The notes below the pieces were generated by a model, which had not been told where the DNA came from, did not search any database, and worked only from the letters and a program-made list of their open reading frames with translations. Positions 6,537-12,262 of a stretch of DNA of 12,262 nt are shown piece by piece (within the stretch, counting starts at the first letter, position 1; every line of letters begins with the position of its first letter). The position numbers and the translations under genes were made by a program. Where the stretch lies: NCBI GenBank assembly GCA_944321005.1, contig CALUJT010000038.1:1-12262 (forward strand), written 5' to 3'. Source of the stretch: an uncultured Atopobiaceae bacterium (GTDB lineage Bacteria > Actinomycetota > Coriobacteriia > Coriobacteriales > Atopobiaceae).

Positions 6537-8123
6537 TTGGCAGACGTCGACCGGCTCATCGAGCAGATCATCGCGGCGACCCGCGCAAAGTCCGGCCGCG
6601 CCTTCTCCACCTCCAAGGTCTACGGTAGCGAGTCCATCCTCATGCGCGGCTCGCAGCTCGCGAGCTACCTTCCCGAGCCCGTACGCCAGATGCGCGCGCT
6701 CGCCCGCGGGCCGGAGGCTCGCGGCTGGACGGACGCGCGACTCTTCGTGGAGCAGGCGCGCCTCATGGAGGGCTACGAGGACGACTGCCCCTACGGCGGG
6801 ACGTTCCAGAGCTACTTCCCCACCTACGACGCCATGGACAACCACCAGCTCAGGGGCTACTTCACCTGGCGCACGAACGTCCGGCGCGGCTCCGTGGAGC
6901 GGACGTCCGCGTCCTTTGCCTACGTCTACCTCTACGAGCTCCTCAACGGCATAGGCGTGGAGCCGGGAGCTCCCGCCTTCCACGCCATCGAGTCCTTCTG
7001 GCAGAGCTACCGTGAGTTCGAGCCCGCCATGGACCGCCACGCGCGCACGTGGCTCGTCGACTACGTCGTCTACCACGGGCTCGACCCCGCGCTCGCGCGG
7101 CCCTACGCGAGCACCGACCACAACAGGGCCGTCGCCCGGCTCGCCGCCGCCGAGGAGCTCGTGCTCCGGCAGCCCGCTCAGAAGGGGCGCCGCCGCGAGC
7201 CCTACGCCTTCGGCACGAACCCGAACGCCGAGGAGGAGCTCCTCGCCGCGCTCGACTCGCTCTCGACGTACCGCCCGCTCGAGTCCCGCTTCCACCGCGA
7301 CGACCCGGACGCCCTGCGTTGCGTGACCTGCGCCGTCTTCGCGAGGCTCGTCAGCTACTATCACAGCAGCAGAAGCCAGGATCTGGTGGAGAGCCTCTTC
7401 GGAACCCCCGGGCCCCTTCCCTACCTCATGTTCGCGTCCGCGGTGTTCTACCCCGGCGCACGCCACCCCGACTGCACCTACGAGCTGGACGAGACGTGCC
7501 GCTTCGTCTGCCAGTCCGGCATCTGGACCTGCACCTCGCTTCACGACGGGGGCGGCCGCAGCTCAAAGCTCGGCCAGATCCTCCGCGCCGTGGACCGCCA
7601 GCTGCGCGCCGCGCTCGACTACCCGCACCCCCTCAAGGACCGGGCGGACCCCAAGTACCTCGTGCAGCTCATAGACCGCGAGGTCAAGGACTACCTGGCG
7701 TGGCAAGAGGCGCACGCGCCGGTCCGGGTGGAGATAGACCTCTCCAAGCTCGCGGGCATCCGCTCCGCCGCGGCGACCACGCGCGAGGCCCTGCTCGTGG
7801 ACGAGGAGCGCGAGGACGCACCAGCCCCGACGGTCGAGCCCGCCTCCCCAGTCGAGCCGCCCTCCCAAGCCACGGAGAAGACCCCCGCACCAAAGGAGGC
7901 CGAGAAGAACGCGCCGCTCGGCCTCTCGCCGGACGAGCTCTCCCTCCTCGACGACCTACTCTCCGGCCGCACCCCAAGCGTCGCCTCCCCCGACCTCCTC
8001 GCGGACGCAATCAACGAGAAGCTCTTCGACCTCGTGGGCGACACCGTGCTGGAGTTCTCCGGCGCCGGCGTGCCCCGGCTCATCGAGGACTACGTCGAGG
8101 ACGTGCGCGCCGCCCTCGCGTGA
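6537..8123 (+). CDS. TerB_N / TerB_C domain protein
   Basis: A 528-residue protein with a TTG start. The N-terminal part (about 80-210) matches the TerB_N domain: Asp/Gly/Pro-rich lead-in, then YFTWRTNVRRG at 108-118, the family's hallmark, and helices YVYLYELLNGIG at 129-140 and FWQSYREF at 154-161. The C-terminal part (about 395-528) matches TerB_C: VEIDLSKLAGIRSAAATTRE from 398, then a Pro/Glu/Ala linker (425-460), LSPDELSLLDDLL, and INEKLFDLVGD through LIEDYVEDVRAAL at the end. Between them is a cysteine cluster (Cys313, 321, 325, 332, plus Cys262/265). TerB_N and TerB_C were defined in comparative studies of tellurite-resistance-linked systems, where they accompany helicases and P-loop ATPases in predicted DNA-processing operons. 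No enzyme activity is known. The BrxD-like ATPase and helicase downstream fit that context, although mupG intervenes. Confidence 0.85.
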   Translation: MADVDRLIEQIIAATRAKSGRAFSTSKVYGSESILMRGSQLASYLPEPVRQMRALARGPEARGWTDARLFVEQARLMEGYEDDCPYGGTFQSYFPTYDAMDNHQLRGYFTWRTNVRRGSVERTSASFAYVYLYELLNGIGVEPGAPAFHAIESFWQSYREFEPAMDRHARTWLVDYVVYHGLDPALARPYASTDHNRAVARLAAAEELVLRQPAQKGRRREPYAFGTNPNAEEELLAALDSLSTYRPLESRFHRDDPDALRCVTCAVFARLVSYYHSSRSQDLVESLFGTPGPLPYLMFASAVFYPGARHPDCTYELDETCRFVCQSGIWTCTSLHDGGGRSSKLGQILRAVDRQLRAALDYPHPLKDRADPKYLVQLIDREVKDYLAWQEAHAPVRVEIDLSKLAGIRSAAATTREALLVDEEREDAPAPTVEPASPVEPPSQATEKTPAPKEAEKNAPLGLSPDELSLLDDLLSGRTPSVASPDLLADAINEKLFDLVGDTVLEFSGAGVPRLIEDYVEDVRAALA

Positions 8124-8195
8124 GCCCGCTATGATGGTGGCATAACAACGTCACGCAGGCAGGCGCCCGTGCGCCGGAGCGCCCGAGGAGGCACC

Positions 8196-9284
8196 ATGAG
8201 AAGAAAGCTCGGCATCTCCATCTACCCCGACCACAGCGACCCCGCACAGGACCGCGCCTACCTCGAGCTCGCCGCGCGCCACGGGTTCGAGCGCATCTTC
8301 ATGAGCATGCTCGAGGTCGCGGGCGGCCGCGACGCCGCGGTGGCCAAGTTCAGCGACATCATCTCCTTCGCGCACGCCCTGGGCTACGAGGTGGTCCTCG
8401 ACGTCGCCCCCAACATCTTCGACGAGCTGGGCGTCTCCTACGATGACCTCGGCTTCTTCCACGAGCTCGGCGCGGACGGCATCCGCCTGGACACCGGCTT
8501 CGACGGCCGCCGCGAGGCGCTGCTCACCTACAACCCCTACGGCCTTGCCATCGAGCTCAACATGAGCAGCGACGTCGCCTACGTCGACAACATCCTCACC
8601 TACCAGGCCAACCTGCCCTTCCTCTACGGCTGCCACAACTTCTACCCGCAAGAGGGCACGGGGCTCCCCTACGACTTCTTCGTGAGCTGCTCGCGCCGCT
8701 TCAAGGAGAAGGGCCTGCGCACTGCCGCCTTCGTCTCCTGCAGCGAGGGCGCGCTCGGCCCCTGGCCCGTGAACGACGGTCTGCCCACGCTGGAGATGCA
8801 CCGCCACATGCCCGCCGACGTGGCTGCCAAGCACCTCTTTGCCACCGGCCTCATCGACGACGTCATCATCGGCAACGCCTACGCCTCCGAGAAGGAGCTC
8901 GCCGCCGTGGGCTCCGTCGACCGCTACCAGACCCGCTTTGCCGTGGAGCTCGAGCCCGGCGCGAGCGAGCTCGAGCGCGCCATCGTCCTGAACGAGCAGC
9001 ACGAGCGCCGCGGGGACATCTCCGCCCGCGTGATTCGCTCCACCGAGGTGCGCGTCAAGTACCGCGGCGAGGCCAACCCGCCGCACGACAACGACGCCGA
9101 GCTCCAGCCCGGCGACATCGTCGTGGGCAACGATGACTTCGGCAACTACAAGAACGAGCTGCAGGTGGTCCTCGAGCCTCACCGCGACGCGCGCAAGAAC
9201 CGCGTGGGCCGCATCGTCCCCGAGGAGCTCGTGCTGCTCCCCTTCATCAAGCCCTGGTCCAAGTTCCGCTTCACCGAGCGATAG
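8196..9284 (+). CDS. mupG: 6-phospho-N-acetylmuramidase MupG (DUF871 family)
   Basis: A 362-residue DUF871 protein of normal length. Characterised family members hydrolyse MurNAc-6-phosphate-GlcNAc in the cytoplasm during peptidoglycan recycling after PTS import. The N-terminal TIM-barrel half (about 1-240) shows GISIYP at 6-11, RIFMSMLE at 33-40, GADGIRLDTGFDG at 92-104, CHNFYP at 146-151 and DDVIIGNAYAS at 221-231. The C-terminal beta domain shows ELQPGDIVVGNDDFGNYKNE at 302-321. The ATG at 8196 is preceded by GAGGAGG 4 nt upstream; an in-frame GTG 27 nt earlier lacks that site. It lies 72 bp after the TerB gene on the same strand and is followed by a hairpin. No murP, murQ or PTS gene is adjacent, and its role in this neighbourhood is unexplained. 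Confidence 0.9.
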   Translation: MRRKLGISIYPDHSDPAQDRAYLELAARHGFERIFMSMLEVAGGRDAAVAKFSDIISFAHALGYEVVLDVAPNIFDELGVSYDDLGFFHELGADGIRLDTGFDGRREALLTYNPYGLAIELNMSSDVAYVDNILTYQANLPFLYGCHNFYPQEGTGLPYDFFVSCSRRFKEKGLRTAAFVSCSEGALGPWPVNDGLPTLEMHRHMPADVAAKHLFATGLIDDVIIGNAYASEKELAAVGSVDRYQTRFAVELEPGASELERAIVLNEQHERRGDISARVIRSTEVRVKYRGEANPPHDNDAELQPGDIVVGNDDFGNYKNELQVVLEPHRDARKNRVGRIVPEELVLLPFIKPWSKFRFTER

Positions 9285-9292
9285 GTGACAGC

Positions 9293-9325
9293 GGGGACGG
9301 GAGGGCTCGTCACCGCTCCGTCCCC
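9293..9325 (+). terminator. Hairpin after mupG
   Basis: GGGGACGG (9293-9300) and CCGTCCCC (9318-9325) form a perfect 8-bp stem with a 17-nt loop, starting 8 nt after the mupG stop. An alternative pairing is GGTGAC (9284-9289) with GTCACC (9309-9314). The following sequence is pyrimidine-rich (CTCTCCTTTC) but has no real T-run. It is a plausible terminator separating mupG from the ATPase gene. Confidence 0.5.
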
Positions 9326-9366
9326 ACCGTCTCACGCCCCCTCTCCTTTCAAAAACAGAACACATG

Positions 9367-9375
9367 TGCTAGAGT
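9367..9375 (+). promoter_or_regulatory. Extended -10 promoter for the ATPase gene
   Basis: TGC-TAGAGT reads as an extended -10 (TGn plus hexamer), with TTTCAA at the -35 position 17 nt upstream. It sits 32 nt before the ATG at 9407 and just after a CACATGTG palindrome (9361-9368, overlapping the TG). This suggests that the ATPase gene is transcribed independently of mupG. Confidence 0.4.
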
Positions 9376-9406
9376 AGTCTCCCCGCAAACGTGGAGAGGA
9401 GCGCAG

Positions 9407-10702
9407 ATGAGCGACGCACCAAGGGTTCCCAAGCGCATAGCGGCAGTCATCATCAACTCGCTCAAGGGCGGCGTCGTCCCGCGCATAGGTCTCCCCTACG
9501 TCACCGTGGGCCGCGAGCGCGAGATCCAGGCCCTCCTGCACGACCTCGAGCTCGTGGCGGACGGCGGGGCGAGCTTCCGCTTCCTCGTGGGGCGCTACGG
9601 CGCGGGCAAGAGCTTCCTCCTGCAGACCATCCGCACGCACGCCATGGGCAAGGGCTTCGTGGTGGCAGACGCGGACCTCTCCCCCGAGAGACGCCTCCAG
9701 GGCGGCCAGGGCCAGGGGCTTGCCACGTACCGCGAGCTCGTGCGCAACCTCTCAACCAAGACGCGCCCAGAGGGAGGCGCGCTCCAGCTCGTCCTGGACC
9801 GCTGGGTCGCCGCGCTGCGGGAGTCCGCGGACCCGGAGGCCGCGCTCTCCGCGCAGCTCGCCCCCATCCGCGAGCTCGTCTGCGGGTTCGACTTCACGCA
9901 GGTGCTCAGGCTCTACTACCGCGCGAGCCTCGAGGGAAACGAGGAGCTCCAGGCAGGCGTGGTCAAGTGGCTGCGCGGCGAGTTTCGCACCAAGACCGAG
10001 GCCAAGGGCGAGCTGGGCGTCAACGCCTGCATCACGGACGACACCTGGTACGAGTACCTCAAGCTCTTCGCGCAGTTCCTCGTGGGAGCCGGCTACCAGG
10101 GACTCGTCGTGCTGATAGACGAGCTCGTGAACCTCTACAAGATTCCCAACGCCACGTCGCGCCAGTACAACTACGAGAAGATCCTCACCATGTACAACGA
10201 CACCCTCCAGGGCAAGGCGCGCCACCTCGGCATCATCATGGGCGGAACGCCCCAGTCCATAGAGGACCGCCGGCGCGGCGTCTTCTCCTACGAGGCCCTG
10301 CGCAGCCGCCTCACGCAGGGGCGCTTTGCGAGCGCGGGCCTCTCGGACATGCTGGCGCCCGTCATTCACCTGGAGCCCCTCACGTACGAGGAGCTGCTCG
10401 TGCTCATAGAGAAGCTCGCAGAGATCCACGCCGGGCACTTCGGCTACGAGCGCACGCTCACGGAGGACCAGCTCGTGACCTTCCTCAAGGTCGAGTTCGG
10501 CCGCGTGGGGGCGGACACTCACCTCACCCCGCGCGAGGTCATCCGCGACTTCATAGAGCTCCTGGACATCGTGTGCCAGAACCCGGGAACGGACGTCGAC
10601 GCGCTCCTGCGCTCCGACGCGTTTGCGGGCGCCGTGTCCGCACCCGCCGTTGTCGCTGGCGAGAAGGACGTGGACGCCGCATTTGCCGAGTTCACGATCT
10701 AG
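9407..10702 (+). CDS. BrxD-like P-loop ATPase (DUF2791 family)
   Basis: A 431-residue AAA-like ATPase of the DUF2791/BREX ATP-binding family. After an N-terminal helix and the GREREIQALL lead-in (35-44), Walker A is GRYGAGKSF at 62-70. Walker B is LVVLIDEL at 233-240, followed by VNLYKIPNATSRQYNYEKIL, which resembles the conserved stretch after Walker B in this family. MGGTPQSIEDRRRGVFSYEA at 278-297 and RLTQGRF at 301-307 are likely sensor and arginine-finger regions (inference). The C-terminal part (about 325-400) looks like a helical lid. In BREX type 2 the homologue BrxD accompanies the helicase BrxHI; its exact role is unknown, but it is cytoplasmic and presumably DNA-linked. The ATG has GAGAGGAG 5 nt upstream. 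The stop is 10 nt from the convergent PIN toxin stop, and the partner helicase starts about 1 kb further on, beyond the toxin-antitoxin pair. Confidence 0.85.
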   Translation: MSDAPRVPKRIAAVIINSLKGGVVPRIGLPYVTVGREREIQALLHDLELVADGGASFRFLVGRYGAGKSFLLQTIRTHAMGKGFVVADADLSPERRLQGGQGQGLATYRELVRNLSTKTRPEGGALQLVLDRWVAALRESADPEAALSAQLAPIRELVCGFDFTQVLRLYYRASLEGNEELQAGVVKWLRGEFRTKTEAKGELGVNACITDDTWYEYLKLFAQFLVGAGYQGLVVLIDELVNLYKIPNATSRQYNYEKILTMYNDTLQGKARHLGIIMGGTPQSIEDRRRGVFSYEALRSRLTQGRFASAGLSDMLAPVIHLEPLTYEELLVLIEKLAEIHAGHFGYERTLTEDQLVTFLKVEFGRVGADTHLTPREVIRDFIELLDIVCQNPGTDVDALLRSDAFAGAVSAPAVVAGEKDVDAAFAEFTI

Positions 10703-10712
10703 GGGCTACGGT

Positions 10713-11234
10713 CTAGGGACGCGGAGCCTCCCCCGAGCTCGCATCGCCCTCTGCCTCGAGCAGGGCAACCATGTCCCTCGCGTCCAGCGCGGCAACCGGG
10801 CAGTGACGCAGAAGACCCTCGTCGTTGGTGACCAGATAGTCCGCCCTGGCCCTGAGCGCCGCCGCGATGATGAGGTCGTCCTCGAAGTCCGCGTGCAGCA
10901 CGCGCTGCTTTGACGCCATCCACGCGTCCGTATGGTCAAGCGGGACGGCGCACGCCATCTCCTGCAGGGCGTTGACGCACCCCCACGCAGCCGCGTTGGC
11001 GGCGGCGACCGCCCCCTTGCCGAGTGAGCCCTCGGCGGCCCGCTCGAGCCTCTTGTGCTCGGAGGTGACGATGTAGAACACGTCCTTGGCCGAGCTGACG
11101 GCATACGCGAGCGTGCAGTCCTGGTTAAGAGCGAGCTCAACGAGCCGCCGGGACGTTGGGCTCATGTCCCTCCAGCCCAAGAAGTAGTCCAGCCAGATAT
11201 TGGTATCAAGCAGGAGGGTGCGGCGGCCCGTCAT
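10713..11234 (-). CDS. PIN-domain ribonuclease toxin
   Basis: A 173-residue PIN-domain protein, the likely toxin of a type II pair. The first acidic residue lies in LLLDTNIWLDYF (Asp10), the usual PIN opening. The second acidic cluster is ADFEDDLIIAAALRARADYL at 115-134 (Glu118, Asp119, Asp120), and the last is VTNDEGLL at 135-142 (Asp138). These positions fit a Mg-dependent nuclease active site that cleaves RNA in studied relatives. It is longer than a typical 130-140-residue VapC and closer to the PIN_3-type group (inference). Its ATG overlaps the antitoxin stop by 4 nt (ATGA), the normal coupling in such pairs. It runs against the flanking ATPase and helicase genes. The C-terminal tail (GDASSGEAPRP) looks unstructured. 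Confidence 0.85.
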   Translation of the reverse strand: MTGRRTLLLDTNIWLDYFLGWRDMSPTSRRLVELALNQDCTLAYAVSSAKDVFYIVTSEHKRLERAAEGSLGKGAVAAANAAAWGCVNALQEMACAVPLDHTDAWMASKQRVLHADFEDDLIIAAALRARADYLVTNDEGLLRHCPVAALDARDMVALLEAEGDASSGEAPRP

Positions 11235-11605
11235 CGGTCGAGCCCCCTCTCCCCCAGTCGCTCCATGAGGGCGCGCTCCCGGAGCTCGTCATACGGGGTC
11301 TCGTCTGCAACGGAGGACACGTCTATGCCCTGCTTGGCAAGCGACCTCGCAACGATCTGCGCCCCCTCTTGGGCAACCCTGAGCTTGCGGACACGCTCGG
11401 CCTCAATCGAGGAGACGGGGCCTCCCTCGGAGGGAAAGAGCAGCTCGACGGCCTTCTCGGGGGCATCGGAGAACGAAGCGAGGCGCTCCCACAGGGCGCG
11501 GACCGCCTTGGTGGGACTGAGCCCCGCTTTCTCGAGAACGCGGTCCCCCGCATCCTTGAGCTGCGCGTCTATGCGGACGTTCATCTGGACGACGGCAGAG
11601 TCCAT
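11231..11605 (-). CDS. RelB/DinJ-like ribbon-helix-helix antitoxin
   Basis: A 124-residue protein whose residues 6-45 match the RelB/DinJ ribbon-helix-helix domain: VQMNVRIDAQLKDAGDRVLE with the DNA-binding beta strand, then KAGLSPTKAVRALWERLASF. The rest is a helical, charged tail that would wrap and neutralise the toxin (inference from the family). It is longer than E. coli RelB (79) or DinJ (86). The ATG has AAGGGAG about 6 nt upstream. It is the first gene of the pair and overlaps the PIN toxin by 4 nt. Such antitoxins usually repress their own promoter, and repeat-rich DNA lies directly upstream (11624-11695). RelB/DinJ proteins classically pair with RelE/YafQ-type toxins, so the PIN partner is a mixed combination. 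Confidence 0.85.
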   Translation of the reverse strand: MDSAVVQMNVRIDAQLKDAGDRVLEKAGLSPTKAVRALWERLASFSDAPEKAVELLFPSEGGPVSSIEAERVRKLRVAQEGAQIVARSLAKQGIDVSSVADETPYDELRERALMERLGERGLDR

Positions 11606-11623
11606 CTCTCTCCCTTCTCTTCT

Positions 11624-11661
11624 GTATAGCTTATGCTAGCACATAGCACTAGCTCGCTATA
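11624..11661 (-). promoter_or_regulatory. Repeat-rich upstream region of the antitoxin gene
   Basis: This AT-richer stretch directly upstream of the antitoxin holds TATAGC (11625-11630) inverted as GCTATA (11656-11661), the palindrome TGCTAGCA (11634-11641), GCTAG/CTAGC arms (11635-11639 and 11649-11653), and direct copies of TAGCAC (11637-11642 and 11644-11649). Nested short repeats here fit an autoregulatory operator. No convincing -35/-10 pair was fixed on the minus strand. Confidence 0.45.
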
Positions 11662-11667
11662 TCCTGC

Positions 11668-11696
11668 TTGTCGTATAGAAACATCTGTTCTATACT
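11668..11696 (+). promoter_or_regulatory. Helicase promoter
   Basis: TTGTCG (11668-11673), a 17-nt spacer and TATACT (11691-11696) form a good sigma-70-type promoter. Transcription would begin near 11703, leaving a very short leader that contains GGAGGG and AAGGGGG ahead of the ATG at 11720. Confidence 0.65.
11673..11695. promoter_or_regulatory. Operator-like inverted repeat over the helicase promoter
   Basis: GTATAGAA (11673-11680) and TTCTATAC (11688-11695) are perfect 8-bp arms around a 7-nt spacer. The repeat spans the promoter spacer and nearly all of the -10 hexamer, so a bound dimer would exclude RNA polymerase. The GTATAG half also occurs at 11624-11629 next to the antitoxin gene. 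Confidence 0.65.
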
Positions 11697-11719
11697 ATGG
11701 CGGAGGGAAGGGGGCGAGC

Positions 11720-12262
11720 ATGAGCGTCTTCGACAGGTACGCTCCGTTCGTGCAGGACTTCATCTACTCGCACGAATGGGAGAGCCTTCGCGGCATCCAG
11801 GTGGCCGCGGGCGAGGCCATCTTTGACACGGACGACCACGTGCTCCTGTGCGCCTCGACCGCGTCGGGAAAGACCGAGGCCGCCTTCTTCCCCATCCTCA
11901 CCGAGTTCTGGGAGCGGCCGCCAGCATCTGTCGGCGCGCTCTACATCGGCCCCACCAAGGCCCTCATCAACGACCAGTTCTATCGCCTCACGGACCTAGT
12001 CGAGGAGGCGGGTATCTGCGTCTGGCACTGGCACGGGGACGTCTCCGCCTCGCACAAGGCCAGGCTCATGCGGCGCCCCTCCGGCATCCTCCAGATCACG
12101 CCGGAGTCCCTCGAGGCCCTGCTCATGCGCCGCCACGCCGCCATCTCCAGGCTCTTCTGCGACCTGCGCTACGTGGTCATAGACGAGGTCCACGCGCTCC
12201 TGCGCCAGGACCGAGGCGGGCAGTGCCTCTGCCTCATCGAACGCCTCGCCAGGATCGCGGGC
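11720..12262 (+). CDS. BrxHI/Lhr-like DEAD/DEAH helicase, C-terminus beyond window
   Basis: The first 181 residues of a superfamily 2 helicase; the frame is open to the window end. Motifs: motif I (Walker A) ASTASGKTEAA at 45-55 (Lys51), motif Ia GPTKALINDQ at 77-86, motif Ib TPESLEALL at 127-135 and motif II VIDEVHAL at 153-160 (DEVH). A Gln (Gln27 in LRGIQ) lies about 24 residues before motif I, as in Q-motif helicases. The DEVHAL motif and the Ia/Ib spacing match Lhr-type helicases and the BREX protein BrxHI. Those proteins are often 700 residues or more, so most of the gene lies outside. It has its own promoter and a candidate operator and is divergent from the toxin-antitoxin pair. With the TerB and BrxD-like proteins it forms the probable DNA-processing cassette. 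Confidence 0.88.
   Translation, partial: MSVFDRYAPFVQDFIYSHEWESLRGIQVAAGEAIFDTDDHVLLCASTASGKTEAAFFPILTEFWERPPASVGALYIGPTKALINDQFYRLTDLVEEAGICVWHWHGDVSASHKARLMRRPSGILQITPESLEALLMRRHAAISRLFCDLRYVVIDEVHALLRQDRGGQCLCLIERLARIAG

Noticed and set aside
6114..7544. 476-codon minus-strand frame over the repeat cluster and TerB gene
   Set aside because: It reads through the repeats and the antisense of TerB; the repeated peptide segments are simply translations of the 30-bp repeats.
8151..9365. 404-codon frame antisense to mupG
   Set aside because: mupG is a full-length DUF871 protein with a good ribosome binding site; the antisense product has shadow composition.
10698..10718. TCTAGGG direct repeat (10698 and 10712) as an insertion target duplication for the toxin-antitoxin pair
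   Set aside because: Both copies lie on the same side of the pair and merely contain the two convergent TAG stop codons; no matching copy was seen at the other end.
6537..12262. Complete BREX locus
   Set aside because: No pglZ, pglX, pglW, pglY or brxC gene is visible. Only BrxD-like and BrxHI-like members are present, so the complete system is not claimed.
1..12262. tRNA, rRNA or insertion-sequence transposase genes
   Set aside because: Reading the intergenic gaps showed no cloverleaf, rRNA segment or transposase-like protein; all long gaps are accounted for above.

Overview
This is a high-GC window of roughly two-thirds G+C, with GTG and TTG starts, GAGG-type ribosome binding sites, and class II fumarase, HtpG, YaaA and MupG homologues. 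That mix suggests an actinobacterial chromosome, most likely class Coriobacteriia (Olsenella/Atopobium-like). The lineage is inferred from protein flavour and composition; there is no rRNA here to prove it.

Left part (1-6238) is ordinary chromosomal content. On the minus strand lie a fumarase (fumC, cut by the window start), a histidine-phosphatase/CHAD fusion protein whose last codons supply the fumC ribosome binding site, the chaperone htpG, and a membrane-anchored protein of the spermidine-synthase fold. The peroxide-stress protein yaaA is divergent from the last of these, on the plus strand. The DNA upstream of htpG holds a good promoter whose two hexamers are overlapped by the arms of an inverted repeat, plus a perfect 17-bp palindrome in the leader. 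Neither looks like CIRCE or HAIR.

Junction (6239-6536) has no gene. It carries four copies of a 22-30 bp repeat, two direct and two inverted, each pair offset by 40 bp. The inner pair forms a perfect 34-bp inverted repeat around about 92 bp.

Right part (6537-12262) is an accessory region and the most interesting stretch. A TerB_N/TerB_C protein (TTG start), a BrxD-like P-loop ATPase and the start of a BrxHI/Lhr-like superfamily 2 helicase lie on the same strand. Together they look like a DNA-processing or anti-phage cassette related to part of type 2 BREX. No PglZ phosphatase or methyltransferase is visible before the window ends. Two units interrupt the cassette: a mupG gene (6-phospho-N-acetylmuramidase) between TerB and the ATPase, and a toxin-antitoxin pair (RelB/DinJ-like ribbon-helix-helix antitoxin with a PIN-domain toxin) in the opposite direction between the ATPase and the helicase. 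The intergenic DNA shared by the antitoxin and helicase genes contains a good helicase promoter whose spacer and -10 are covered by a perfect inverted repeat. This suggests that the helicase is repressible, possibly by the adjacent antitoxin.
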